In this document: piece after piece, positions 22,746 to 32,258 of the stretch
Numbering within the stretch: the stretch's first letter is position 1
Layout of the letters: every line of letters begins with the position of its first letter
NCBI RefSeq assembly: GCF_903970965.1
Contig: NZ_CAJCKW010000008.1
Span: 1 to 64,000, forward strand
Length of the DNA stretch: 64,000 nucleotides
From: Aureimonas sp. ME7
GTDB lineage: Bacteria; Pseudomonadota; Alphaproteobacteria; Rhizobiales; Rhizobiaceae
Reading direction: 5' to 3'
Notes under the pieces: model-generated
Database searches by the model: none
Told to the model about the DNA's origin: nothing
What the model saw: only the letters and a program-made list of their open reading frames with translations
Position numbers and translations under genes: made by a program

Positions 22746-22770
22746 CCGGGCCGCCTTGGCCTTCCAGCGC

Positions 22771-23346
22771 TCAAGGCTGGCGGGCGAGCGCCCGCGCGTG
22801 GTCGAGAAGCCGGTCGACGAAGGCGTCGAGGCGCTCGCCGTCCGCCGGGTCGGCAAAGCGCCCCTTGGCGTCGAAGCCGGGCTCGCCGCTCGTCAGATGG
22901 AACTCCAGCGTCATCACCTCGGCGCCGAGCGCGCCAAGCGTCGCGCGAAGCTGGCTCGCCGCCTGGGGGCTGCGGCGCGCGTCGCCACCGATCGCCAGCG
23001 CCACAACGAGACGGGCGAAGGGCTGCCCGATCCGCTCGGCGGCGCCCGCCGCATGCGCGATCCAGTCGATCGCGTTGACGAGGGCCGGCGGCGGCGCGGC
23101 GTGGATTTCCGGGCAGACGAGCAGCACCGCGTCCTGAAGCGCGAGGCGCTGGGCGAGGAGCTTGGCGTTCTGCGGGATGTCGCCGGCCAGCCCGTCCTCG
23201 AAGAAGGGCAGGGGATAGTCGGCAAGATCGGCCGCGGTGAGCGCGACATCGCTGACGCCGAGCGCACGCGTCGCTTCGCCCGACAAACGGGCGGCGGGGC
23301 GGCCCGGCGCGGCGCCGCTCAAGAGAACCAGGATGCGAGGGGTCAA
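22771..23346 (-). CDS. NAD(P)H-dependent FMN reductase family protein
   Basis: 191 residues with a flavodoxin-like fold of the FMN_red family. The usual flavin-binding block PEYNGSPPGALKNAIDW is present in altered form as PEIHAAPPPALVNAIDW, so the frame of the site is kept but the Tyr, Asn and Ser are lost. Flavin affinity may differ. The start codon overlaps the pmtA stop (ATGA at 23343-23346), implying translational coupling. It is the last gene of a leftward run dnaJ-pmtA-pmtA-reductase. Confidence 0.82.
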   Translation of the reverse strand: MTPRILVLLSGAAPGRPAARLSGEATRALGVSDVALTAADLADYPLPFFEDGLAGDIPQNAKLLAQRLALQDAVLLVCPEIHAAPPPALVNAIDWIAHAAGAAERIGQPFARLVVALAIGGDARRSPQAASQLRATLGALGAEVMTLEFHLTSGEPGFDAKGRFADPADGERLDAFVDRLLDHARALARQP

Positions 23347-23966
23347 TGGCGCGGCGCGGGGCTCGGCGCGCCGGCCTGCGAATAGATCCAGACGCGCGCC
23401 GGGGGAATGTTGTCCCAGACGATCGGCGAGGCCGACACGTCGAAGAGTTCGGGCACCGCCTTCACCGGCGGCTTCCAGAGATAGGACAGCTGCGTGAGGT
23501 TGCCGCCCGGCCGGAGCCGCTCGAAATAGCGGCGGAACAGGGCCTGACGTTCCTCTTGCGCAAAATTGACGATCGGAATGGCGAAGAGGATCGCGGCGAA
23601 CTTCGTCGCGCCGCCGTCGCCCAAGGTCTTGTCGAGGTCGAACCCGTCGCCCTGGATGACGTTGACGGCGGGGAAGCGTTCTTTCAGGAGGCGCGCGAAC
23701 TCCGCGTCGTACTCGATCGAGGTGATGCGCGCGGGCTCGACGCCGGCATCCAGAAGCGCGCGTGTGACGCAGCCGAGGCCCGGCCCGAGCTCCAGGATCG
23801 GCCCGTCCAACCCGGTCGTGGCCGAGGCCACCATGGTCGCGCAGTAGCGGGCGGAGGAGGGGGCGACGGCCCCCATCTTCACCGGGCTGCGCATCCAGGT
23901 TCCGAAGAAGCGGGCGAGGTCGCGCCGCTTCTCGCCGGCCTTCGCGTGTGTCGCCTGGTTCGTCAT
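23343..23966 (-). CDS. pmtA: PmtA-type phospholipid N-methyltransferase, copy 1
   Basis: 207 residues, a SAM-dependent methyltransferase of the rhizobial PmtA kind, which methylates phosphatidylethanolamine stepwise toward phosphatidylcholine. The N-terminus FFGTWMRSPVKMGAVAPSS is the membrane-binding amphipathic helix plus substrate motif. SAM motif I is ILELGPGLGCVTRALLDAGV, with the acidic residue in SIEYDAEF and the post-motif VIQGDGFDLD. The late YLWKPPVKAV and IPPARVW are also family features. A closely related gene lies immediately upstream at 24018-24668. The start is ATG at 23966. Confidence 0.85.
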   Translation of the reverse strand: MTNQATHAKAGEKRRDLARFFGTWMRSPVKMGAVAPSSARYCATMVASATTGLDGPILELGPGLGCVTRALLDAGVEPARITSIEYDAEFARLLKERFPAVNVIQGDGFDLDKTLGDGGATKFAAILFAIPIVNFAQEERQALFRRYFERLRPGGNLTQLSYLWKPPVKAVPELFDVSASPIVWDNIPPARVWIYSQAGAPSPAPRH

Positions 23967-24017
23967 GGCGTGTCGCCTTCCTCGTCGGTTTGGTCGTGGC
24001 CGCGTCGGTCTAGCGCG

Positions 24018-24668
24018 TCATTTTGGCAAGGAGGTGAAGGCCGGCAACCCCGGTGCCGCGATCGTGCGGGGCTCGAAGCGTCGATAGGTCAGGACGCGGG
24101 CCGGCGGCAGGTTGCGCTTGATCCAGGGGGAGATGGCGACGAGCGCGCCCACCCGTTCGGGCCGCACCGGCGGCGCGAAGGCATAGGAAAACTGGATGAA
24201 GGGCGCACCCGGTGGAAGCCGTTCGAGATAACGCGAAACGGCATGGCTCCGCTCCCCCTCCGGCCGCGTCATCAGCGGCAGGGAGGACACCACGGCGCGG
24301 ATCGGCCGTTCGCCGACGAGGCGCCAGAGTGCTTCCGGCGGATCGTAGGCGTCCCCTTGCAGGACGTGGATGCCGGGAAAGCGGGCTCGCAGGAGCGTGC
24401 AGAATTCGGGTGCGTATTCCAGGCACACGAGATCGTCCGGCTCGATCCTGCGCTGGAGGAGACAGGCGGTGACGGCGCCCGTCCCGGGGCCGAGTTCCAC
24501 CACCACGCCATTCGACGGCCCGTCCGGCACCGCTTCGGCCATGTGGCGGCCGAGCGCGCGGGAGGAGGGCGACACGGCCCCCACCTTCAACGGGTTCCGC
24601 AGCCAGTTGCGCAGGAAGGCCGCTTCGCCGGGCTCGCGGCAAAAGGGTTTCTCCTGGTGTCGACCCAT
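24018..24668 (-). CDS. PmtA-type phospholipid N-methyltransferase, copy 2
   Basis: 216 residues, paralogous to the next gene downstream. The shared plan is FLRNWLRNPLKVGAVSPSS, VVELGPGTGAVTACLLQRRI, CLEYAPEF and VLQGDAYD, then FSYAFAPPV and LPPARVLTY. Conservation of the N-terminal membrane helix and the SAM pocket implies an active lipid methyltransferase. Duplicate enzymes may divide the three methylation steps or head groups. It lies 41 bp after dnaJ and 51 bp before copy 1, so the three are probably co-transcribed. Confidence 0.83.
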   Translation of the reverse strand: MGRHQEKPFCREPGEAAFLRNWLRNPLKVGAVSPSSRALGRHMAEAVPDGPSNGVVVELGPGTGAVTACLLQRRIEPDDLVCLEYAPEFCTLLRARFPGIHVLQGDAYDPPEALWRLVGERPIRAVVSSLPLMTRPEGERSHAVSRYLERLPPGAPFIQFSYAFAPPVRPERVGALVAISPWIKRNLPPARVLTYRRFEPRTIAAPGLPAFTSLPK

Positions 24669-24709
24669 GCCGTCCTCCCGTCAGCTTGGCCCTCGGATGC
24701 CTCGGACCC

Positions 24710-25873
24710 CTAGTCGCTGAGGCCTTCGAAGAAGTCCTTCATGCGGGAAAAGAAGCCGGTCGACTGCGGCGAGTTTTCCGAGGAGGAAATGTCCTCGAAC
24801 TCCTGCAGAAGCTCGCGCTGGCGGCGCGACAGGCTTTGCGGCGTCTCGATCGAGATCTGGATGAAGAGATCGCCGGTCTGGGTGGAGCGCAGGACCGGCA
24901 TGCCCTTGCCCTTGACGCGGAACTGCTTTCCGAACTGCGTGCCCTCGGGCACCTTCACGCGCGACTTCGCCCCGTCCAGCGTCGTCACCTCGAACGAGCC
25001 GCCCAGCGCCGCCGTCGTCATCGAGATCGGCACCTTGCAGAAGAGGTCCGCCCCGTCGCGCTGGAAGAACTCGTGCGGCTTCACCGAGAGGAAGATGTAG
25101 AGATCGCCCGCCGGTCCGCCGCGAAGCCCGGCCTCGCCTTCGCCGGCGAGGCGGATGCGCGTTCCGTCCTCGATGCCGGCCGGGATCGAGACCGACAGGT
25201 TGCGCTCCTCGGGCAGGCGCCCGTCGCCGCCGCACTTGCCGCACGGGTCGGCGATGATCTCGCCGCGCCCCTGGCAGGTCGGGCAGGTGCGCTCGATGGA
25301 GAAGAAGCCCTGCGCCGCGCGCACGCGCCCGATGCCGCCGCAGGTCGGGCAGGTCTTGGGCGCGGTGCCCGCCTTGGCGCCCGTGCCCTGGCACTGGTCG
25401 CACTGGATCGTGGTGGGAACGCCGATCTCGGCGGTCTTGCCGAGAAACGCCTCTTCCAGGCTGATTTCCATGTTGTAGCGCAGGTCCGATCCGCGCTCGC
25501 GCCCGCCCCCGGCACCCGCACGGCGCCCGGCACCGGCCGCGCCGCCGCCTGCGCGCCCGCCCATCATCTCGCCGAAGATGTCGTCGAAGATATCGGCCAT
25601 GGAGGAGGCGAAGTCGCCGCGCCCGGCGCCTGCGCCCGCCCCGTTCTGAAAGGCGGCATGTCCGAAGCGGTCGTAGGCGGCGCGCTTCTGCGGGTCCTTG
25701 AGGACCTCGTAGGCTTCGCCGATTTCCTTGAACTTGATCTCGGCCGTGTGATCGCCGGGATTCTTGTCCGGGTGATACTGCATGGCGAGCTTGCGGAACG
25801 CGACTTTCAGGGTCTTGTCGTCGCAACCCTTCACGACGCCGAGCGTCTCGTAGTAATCGACCTTGACGGACAC
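24710..25873 (-). CDS. dnaJ: Chaperone protein DnaJ
   Basis: 387 residues, a type I Hsp40. The J domain has the HPD tripeptide in [12 protein letters not shown]. It is followed by a long Gly/Ala-rich G/F region (about residues 80-150) and four CxxCxGxG zinc-finger repeats starting at CDQCQGTG and CPTCGGIG. The C-terminal substrate domains come next. DnaJ stimulates DnaK ATPase and presents substrates. The start is GTG at 25873. It is separated from dnaK by a chemoreceptor gene and two terminators, so it must have its own promoter in 25874-26190. Two pmtA-type genes and a reductase follow closely. Confidence 0.97.
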   Translation of the reverse strand: MSVKVDYYETLGVVKGCDDKTLKVAFRKLAMQYHPDKNPGDHTAEIKFKEIGEAYEVLKDPQKRAAYDRFGHAAFQNGAGAGAGRGDFASSMADIFDDIFGEMMGGRAGGGAAGAGRRAGAGGGRERGSDLRYNMEISLEEAFLGKTAEIGVPTTIQCDQCQGTGAKAGTAPKTCPTCGGIGRVRAAQGFFSIERTCPTCQGRGEIIADPCGKCGGDGRLPEERNLSVSIPAGIEDGTRIRLAGEGEAGLRGGPAGDLYIFLSVKPHEFFQRDGADLFCKVPISMTTAALGGSFEVTTLDGAKSRVKVPEGTQFGKQFRVKGKGMPVLRSTQTGDLFIQISIETPQSLSRRQRELLQEFEDISSSENSPQSTGFFSRMKDFFEGLSD

Positions 25874-26240
25874 GGGTTCTGGAACTCGTTTCTTCGGGTG
25901 TCTCTTGAGAACGGGCGATAGGAGCCGCGTGGCGAACGCGCCCGATATGGGAACGGCTGTGCGCGGTTACCATAGGCGGCCCGCGCGCGAAAGATCGGGC
26001 CGGTCGGGCTTGCCAGGGGTCGGCACAATTCGAGAAACGGCTTCGGACCTCCCTCAATGGACGGTCGACGGCGGATCCCGGTCCTTCCTGGCGGCCGATG
26101 ATGCGCCGAGGTCGTGTCTTGCGCCGGATCGGAAGGACGGACGGCCGAGCGGACCCCGACGCAGCTCTGGTCGCGTCTTTTGGAAACGCGAAAAGGTCCG
26201 GCGTCGCCGCCGGGCCTTGGATCGCATAGGTTTTCAGGGA
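25874..26240. other. Region between dnaJ and the chemoreceptor gene
   Basis: About 370 bp holding the chemoreceptor terminator at 26191-26218 and, by necessity, the leftward dnaJ promoter. I could not find a convincing RpoH-type promoter here. No gene is seen. Confidence 0.5.
26191..26218 (-). terminator. Terminator of the chemoreceptor gene
   Basis: On the minus strand AAGGCCCGGCG pairs with CGCCGGACCTT (one mismatch) around a 4-nt loop and runs into TTTTCG. It lies 23 bp after the chemoreceptor stop and isolates dnaJ from upstream transcription. Confidence 0.75.
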
Positions 26241-28430
26241 TCAGGCGGCGCGTCGATTCGTGCGTACCGGGGCGGAAACGGCGGTGTTGCCCGTATCGAA
26301 GTGCGATACCAGCGAGCGAAGCTCGCCCGCCTCGTTGCGCAGCGCCTCGGCCGCCGCCGCCGCTTCCTCCAGCATCGCCGCGTTCTGCTGGGTCACCTGG
26401 TCGATATGGCCGACCGCGGTGTTGATCTCCTTGATGCCGGTGGACTGCTCGCCCGCGCCGCGCGCGATGGCGACCACCTTCTCGTCGATCTCCAGGACCT
26501 GCGCCGCGATCTTCTTCAAAGATTCGCCCGCGCGCTCCACGAAGTCGACCCCTTCCTCCACCTCGCGCGAGGCGTTGGAGATGAGGTCCTTGATCTGGCG
26601 CGCGGCGTCGGCCGAGCGCTGGGCGAGCCCGCGCACTTCGGTGGCCACCACGGCGAAGCCGCGTCCCGCCTCGCCGGCGCGCGCCGCCTCGACGCCGGCG
26701 TTGAGCGCCAGGAGGTTGGTCTGGAAGGCGATCTCGTCGATCACCCCGATGATCTTGCCGATCTGCGAGGAGGAGCGCTCGATCGCGCGCATCGCCTCGA
26801 TCGCCTGGCGCACCACCTCGTCGGAAGCCTGCGCGTCGCGGCAGGCGGACTTGACGGTCGTGGCGGCCGACGAGGCGAAGGAGGCGCTCTGGTTGACGCG
26901 CGCGGTGATCTCGCCGAGCGCGGCCGAGGTTTCCTCGAGGCTTGCCGCCTGTCCCTCGATGCGGCGCGCCATTTCCTGCGCGGCGTGGGAAATCTCGCCG
27001 GTGCCCGTGTCGATGCTGGCGACCGATTCCATCACGGAGCGGATGGTGGACTGGAGCGTTCCCACCGCCGAGTTGAAGTCCTCGCGGATCTGGCCGTAGG
27101 AACCGGTGATCTCGTTCGAAAGCGAGCAGGTCAGGTCGCCCGAGGACAGGCGGGCCAGATTGGCGCCGAGCGCCTGGACGACACGAGCCTGCACGGCGGC
27201 GCTCGTCTGCCGCTCCGTTTCCGTCTCGACGCGGGCGGCTTCCGCCTTCACGCGTTCCTGCGCGGCCACCGCCTCGGCATGCCGGCCGGAGGCGAGCGCA
27301 TGGCGGAAGCCTTCCAGCGACACGGCGAGCGCGCCGATCTCGTCGCGGCTGTCCTGCCCCTCCACCGGCTGGCCGTAGTCGCCCGCGCTCAAGTGCTCCA
27401 CGTCGTCCAGGAGACGCTGCATCGGCTTGCGGATCACGAAGCGCGCCGTTGCGGCGAGCGCCCCCAGAACCGCGAGAAGGAGAACCACGCCCCCGCCCAG
27501 GAGCAGCGTGAGCTGCTCGTTGACCGGACCCGTCACCACGGCGGCCGGCACGTCGATCAACGTCGCCCAGACCGTGTCGAAGCCGGTCACCTTGAAGGGA
27601 AGGACGAGGCGCATCGCGCCGTCGGGAAGGGTGCCGAGAACGTGCGGCTGCATGTCGGCCACCGCCTTGACCAGCTCCGACGCACCGACGTCCTCATAGG
27701 GCTTGGTACGCAGCTGCGCATCGGGCGCCACCAGCCAGTTTCCGTCGCCCGACACCAGAAGCGCCCGGCCCGAACCGAAGGGTTTCAGGAGCGCAACGCT
27801 TTCGGCCAGATCGTTCATGCCGATGTCGATGCCGGCCACACCGACGAGCTTGCCGTCGGCCACCACGGGAAAGCCGACGGAGGACATGAGGACCCCGGTT
27901 TCCGACAGGTAGGGCGCCGTCAGGTAGCCTTTGCCGGTGGCAACCGGAATCTTGTACCAATCCGCGTCGTACTTCGCGGTGAAGGTGCTGTATTTCGGGG
28001 GGCCGCCCGCCGTCTTGGTCCAGTAGGGCGTGAAGACGCCCGTCCCGTTGGCGCCGACCGCGTTCGGGTCGGTCGTGCCGTCGATGCCGCCGGGCGCCTC
28101 GGCGATCCACGAGCCGAAGATGTTGGGATAGGAGCCGATCGCCGGCTTCAAAAGCTCCACATAGGCCTGCCGGTCGCGCAAGCCCACCGAATGGAGGGCG
28201 GCGATCGTGCCGGTCATCGTGCTCGCCGTGGCCGTGGACTGGGCAAGGCCGATGCCGATCGAGTTCGAGACCGCCTCGGCCTCGGTCTTGGCCTGATCCA
28301 GCACCATGGATTCGATCCGGCTGGTGGTGGCCAGCGAGGAAAGGGTGATGGCACCGGCCAGAATCAGGGCGATCGTGCCGCCGGCGGCCAGGATCAGCTT
28401 GGCGGATAGGGATGCGGGGAAAGGCTTCAT
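26241..28430 (-). CDS. Methyl-accepting chemotaxis protein with periplasmic Cache domain
   Basis: 729 residues. A membrane helix at about 11-33 is followed by a periplasmic dCache-like sensor (about 35-300; motifs SWIAEAPGGIDG and YLSETGVLMSSVGFPV), a second membrane helix at about 307-329, a HAMP domain, and the cytoplasmic signalling hairpin whose tip reads DEIAFQTNLLALNAGVEAAR. Cache domains bind small ligands such as amino or carboxylic acids. The C-terminus has no CheR-docking pentapeptide. The start at 28430 gives the membrane anchor immediately. The gene sits between dnaK and dnaJ with terminators on both sides, an unusual position for a chemoreceptor. Confidence 0.93.
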   Translation of the reverse strand: MKPFPASLSAKLILAAGGTIALILAGAITLSSLATTSRIESMVLDQAKTEAEAVSNSIGIGLAQSTATASTMTGTIAALHSVGLRDRQAYVELLKPAIGSYPNIFGSWIAEAPGGIDGTTDPNAVGANGTGVFTPYWTKTAGGPPKYSTFTAKYDADWYKIPVATGKGYLTAPYLSETGVLMSSVGFPVVADGKLVGVAGIDIGMNDLAESVALLKPFGSGRALLVSGDGNWLVAPDAQLRTKPYEDVGASELVKAVADMQPHVLGTLPDGAMRLVLPFKVTGFDTVWATLIDVPAAVVTGPVNEQLTLLLGGGVVLLLAVLGALAATARFVIRKPMQRLLDDVEHLSAGDYGQPVEGQDSRDEIGALAVSLEGFRHALASGRHAEAVAAQERVKAEAARVETETERQTSAAVQARVVQALGANLARLSSGDLTCSLSNEITGSYGQIREDFNSAVGTLQSTIRSVMESVASIDTGTGEISHAAQEMARRIEGQAASLEETSAALGEITARVNQSASFASSAATTVKSACRDAQASDEVVRQAIEAMRAIERSSSQIGKIIGVIDEIAFQTNLLALNAGVEAARAGEAGRGFAVVATEVRGLAQRSADAARQIKDLISNASREVEEGVDFVERAGESLKKIAAQVLEIDEKVVAIARGAGEQSTGIKEINTAVGHIDQVTQQNAAMLEEAAAAAEALRNEAGELRSLVSHFDTGNTAVSAPVRTNRRAA

Positions 28431-28530
28431 GTCGCTCGCGGGAGAACGGAGGAATTCTCGGGGGATGCCTGCTGCCTCCCGTTGTAGCCACGACCCGATA
28501 AGAAACCGTTCGCGCACATGGTGTGGAACG

Positions 28531-28565
28531 AAAAAAGCCCCGGCGGTGGTCCCGCCGGGGCTTTT
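28531..28565. terminator. Terminator of dnaK
   Basis: AAAAGCCCCGGCGG and CCGCCGGGGCTTTT flank a short loop, a perfect 14-bp stem with A- and T-runs on both sides. It lies 22 bp after the dnaK stop on the minus strand and can act in both directions. It ends the dnaK transcript before the chemoreceptor gene. Confidence 0.92.
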
Positions 28566-28587
28566 CAGTTTCGAAGGATCGAAAGGA

Positions 28588-30513
<1,926 letters not shown>

Positions 30514-30643
30514 AGTGCATCTCTCCTTCTTGAGCGTGAGGCCCGGACCCTCGAACGAGGCGTTCCGTATGGCATCACCTTGCGGGTCTGAAATTCGGGT
30601 CGCCGGCAGGCCTCTCCTTCGGCCGTCCCGGCGGGCTGAGGGC

Positions 30644-30673
30644 TATATATGAATGGGCTTTCGGGGGCGCAAG
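30644..30673 (-). promoter_or_regulatory. Candidate RpoH-type promoter of dnaK
   Basis: On the minus strand CTTGCG (30673-30668) is followed after 16 nt by CATATATA (30651-30644). The CTTG core with a TATAT-like -10 agrees with the alphaproteobacterial RpoH consensus. The expected start lies about 125 nt before the dnaK ATG. Confidence 0.5.
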
Positions 30674-30901
30674 ACGGCAAGCGGCGCCCGTGCTTTCGAT
30701 CCCTCGCCGATCCTTTCGAGGTCGCCGGACGCGTGGGCTCCCAAACGCAAAAGCGGCAACCCTGTGGCGAAATCGGGAACCCTGCGGCCCGATCGCGGTT
30801 GAGACCCCACGAACGGCGCAAAGGTCAGGATGTCGCATGGCGTACCGGCCCGCCCGCCCGAACCGAAGCTCGAGACGAACCGAACGCAAGAAGGCGGATC
30901 C

Positions 30902-30976
30902 ATGCACAGTATCATCTATCTCATCGGCTTGATCGTGGTCGTTCTCGCCATTCTGTCGTTTCTCGGTCTGAACTGA
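30902..30976 (+). CDS. 24-residue single-pass membrane peptide
   Basis: A very short gene whose product is almost entirely one hydrophobic helix. It starts MHSIIYLIGLIVV, continues with more Val/Leu/Ile, and ends with LSFLGLN. AAGGCGG lies just before the ATG. The stop is 14 bp before the next gene and overlaps the spacer that carries that gene's AAGGAGG site, so it is the first gene of the stress cassette that follows. I believe similar tiny peptides occur in related rhizobia, but the function is unknown. The family should be checked by a short-protein search. Confidence 0.65.
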   Translation: MHSIIYLIGLIVVVLAILSFLGLN

Positions 30977-30990
30977 AGGAGGCCCCTCGC

Positions 30991-31866
30991 ATGTCTTCCA
31001 CCACGACCCCGACGGGGGGCGCGTCCAGCCCCACCGAGGACCGCAAGGCGGTCGAACAGACGGTGAGCCGTGAGGCTGGCTCGGCCCGCGCCGAGGCCGG
31101 CAAGGCAGCCGAGACGGTCAAGGACGAGGCGGCGGGCCTTGCCGCCACCGCCAAGCAGAAGGCGATCGAGGGCGTCGAGCAGGGCAAGTCGGTCGCCGCC
31201 TCCAGCCTGTCGGATTTCACCGCCGCGATCCGCAAGGCATCCGACGAGCTCGGCGAGCGCGATCAGTCGCTGGCCGCCGGTCTCGCGCGTCAGGCGGCAT
31301 CCGGCCTCGAGCAGGCCGCCGATGCGATCAGCGGGCAGAGCGTCCAGGATCTGACGCGTTCCGTCGCCGATTTCGCCCGCCGCCAGCCGACGGCGTTTCT
31401 TCTTGGCGCCGCGCTTGCGGGCGTCGCGCTCGGGCGTTTCGCCCGCGCGTCCAGCGACCACGCCGATCCGTTCCGCTCGGGCGACCGATACCGGGACGAA
31501 GACTGGCGCCGCGAGAATGTCGGGGGCGGGGCTCCCCGCTCCAACGCAGATCGCCCGGTGGGGGCTTCGGATCGCGGCTACACCTCTTATGGCGGTTTCG
31601 AGGGCCGGTCTGGTGCATCCTCGACCGGCTCCTCCTCGCCCAGCGGCTCCTCGCTGAACCGGGCCGGCGCATCCGGCTCCACCGACACGAGCGGTCTCAG
31701 CCGTTCCAACCCAGCGGCCGGTTCCTCTCAAGGTGACGCGCTGGGCGGCCAGCGCACCACGACCGGCAGCGCCTCGCCGATCGATTCGGCCTTGAACAAG
31801 CCCGGCGCTTCGGGCTCCAGCACGCCGTCCACCTCCGGTTCCTCCACCTCGGGAGAGCGTCCATGA
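30991..31866 (+). CDS. Nutrient-deprivation-induced-like stress protein
   Basis: 291 residues. Residues about 15-85 form an Ala/Lys/Glu-rich amphipathic helical region (ARAEAGKAAETVKDEAAGLA). Residues 110-150 include a membrane segment, FARRQPTAFLLGAALAGVAL, followed by a basic RFARASS. This matches proteins annotated in rhizobia as nutrient-deprivation-induced. The C-terminal 140 residues are disordered, rich in Ser/Gly/Thr, with repeated PGASGSS/RAGASGS-like motifs. AAGGAGG precedes the ATG by 8 nt. The stop overlaps the start of the holin-family gene (ATGA), indicating coupled translation. Confidence 0.75.
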   Translation: MSSTTTPTGGASSPTEDRKAVEQTVSREAGSARAEAGKAAETVKDEAAGLAATAKQKAIEGVEQGKSVAASSLSDFTAAIRKASDELGERDQSLAAGLARQAASGLEQAADAISGQSVQDLTRSVADFARRQPTAFLLGAALAGVALGRFARASSDHADPFRSGDRYRDEDWRRENVGGGAPRSNADRPVGASDRGYTSYGGFEGRSGASSTGSSSPSGSSLNRAGASGSTDTSGLSRSNPAAGSSQGDALGGQRTTTGSASPIDSALNKPGASGSSTPSTSGSSTSGERP

Positions 31867-32258
31867 GCGTCGATCCGCAACCCAGCCGCTCGGTTCCCGA
31901 TCTTCTCGGCGACCTCCTGCGGGAAACCACCGAACTCTTCCGAACCGAAGGCCGCCTGATCCGCGCCGAAATCTCGGAAAAGATCACGCAGGTCCAGATC
32001 GGCGGCGGCTCGATCGCCGCCGGCGCGATCTGCCTTCTCGTCGCGCTGATCGTGCTGGCCCAGGCTTTGGTGATCGCGCTCGCCCATGTGGTCGGGGCCG
32101 GATGGTCGGCACTGATCGTCGGCATCCTCGTCGCCGTGGTCGGCGTTCTCCTGCTCGCCAAGGGCAAGAAGGACCTCGAAGTCGTCAATCTCGCGCCCGA
32201 TCGCACGCTGGACCAGCTGCAGAAGGACGGCCGTCTCGTGAAGGAGCAGACACGATGA
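31863..32258 (+). CDS. Phage holin family (PF07332-type) membrane protein
   Basis: 131 residues. An N-terminal amphipathic region (VPDLLGDLLRETTELFRTEGRLIRAE) is followed by two membrane helices (about 48-75 and 78-100) and a charged tail. This is the 'phage holin family' group that in rhizobia is chromosomal and sits with DUF3618 genes. It is not evidence of a prophage. It overlaps its neighbours at both ends by ATGA, so the three proteins are probably made in fixed ratio and may form an inner-membrane complex active under stress. Confidence 0.85.
   Translation: MSVDPQPSRSVPDLLGDLLRETTELFRTEGRLIRAEISEKITQVQIGGGSIAAGAICLLVALIVLAQALVIALAHVVGAGWSALIVGILVAVVGVLLLAKGKKDLEVVNLAPDRTLDQLQKDGRLVKEQTR

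Noticed and set aside
25863..28409. An 848-codon plus-strand frame opposite the chemoreceptor
   Set aside because: It is an antisense shadow of the MCP, running across a terminator and lacking a ribosome site.
30690..30932. An 80-codon frame between dnaK and the stress cassette
   Set aside because: It runs through the dnaK promoter region, has an Arg-rich product, and overlaps the better supported 24-residue gene in another frame.
31863..32258. Prophage indicated by a 'phage holin family' gene
   Set aside because: This family is chromosomal in rhizobia and sits in a stress cassette. No other phage gene is present.
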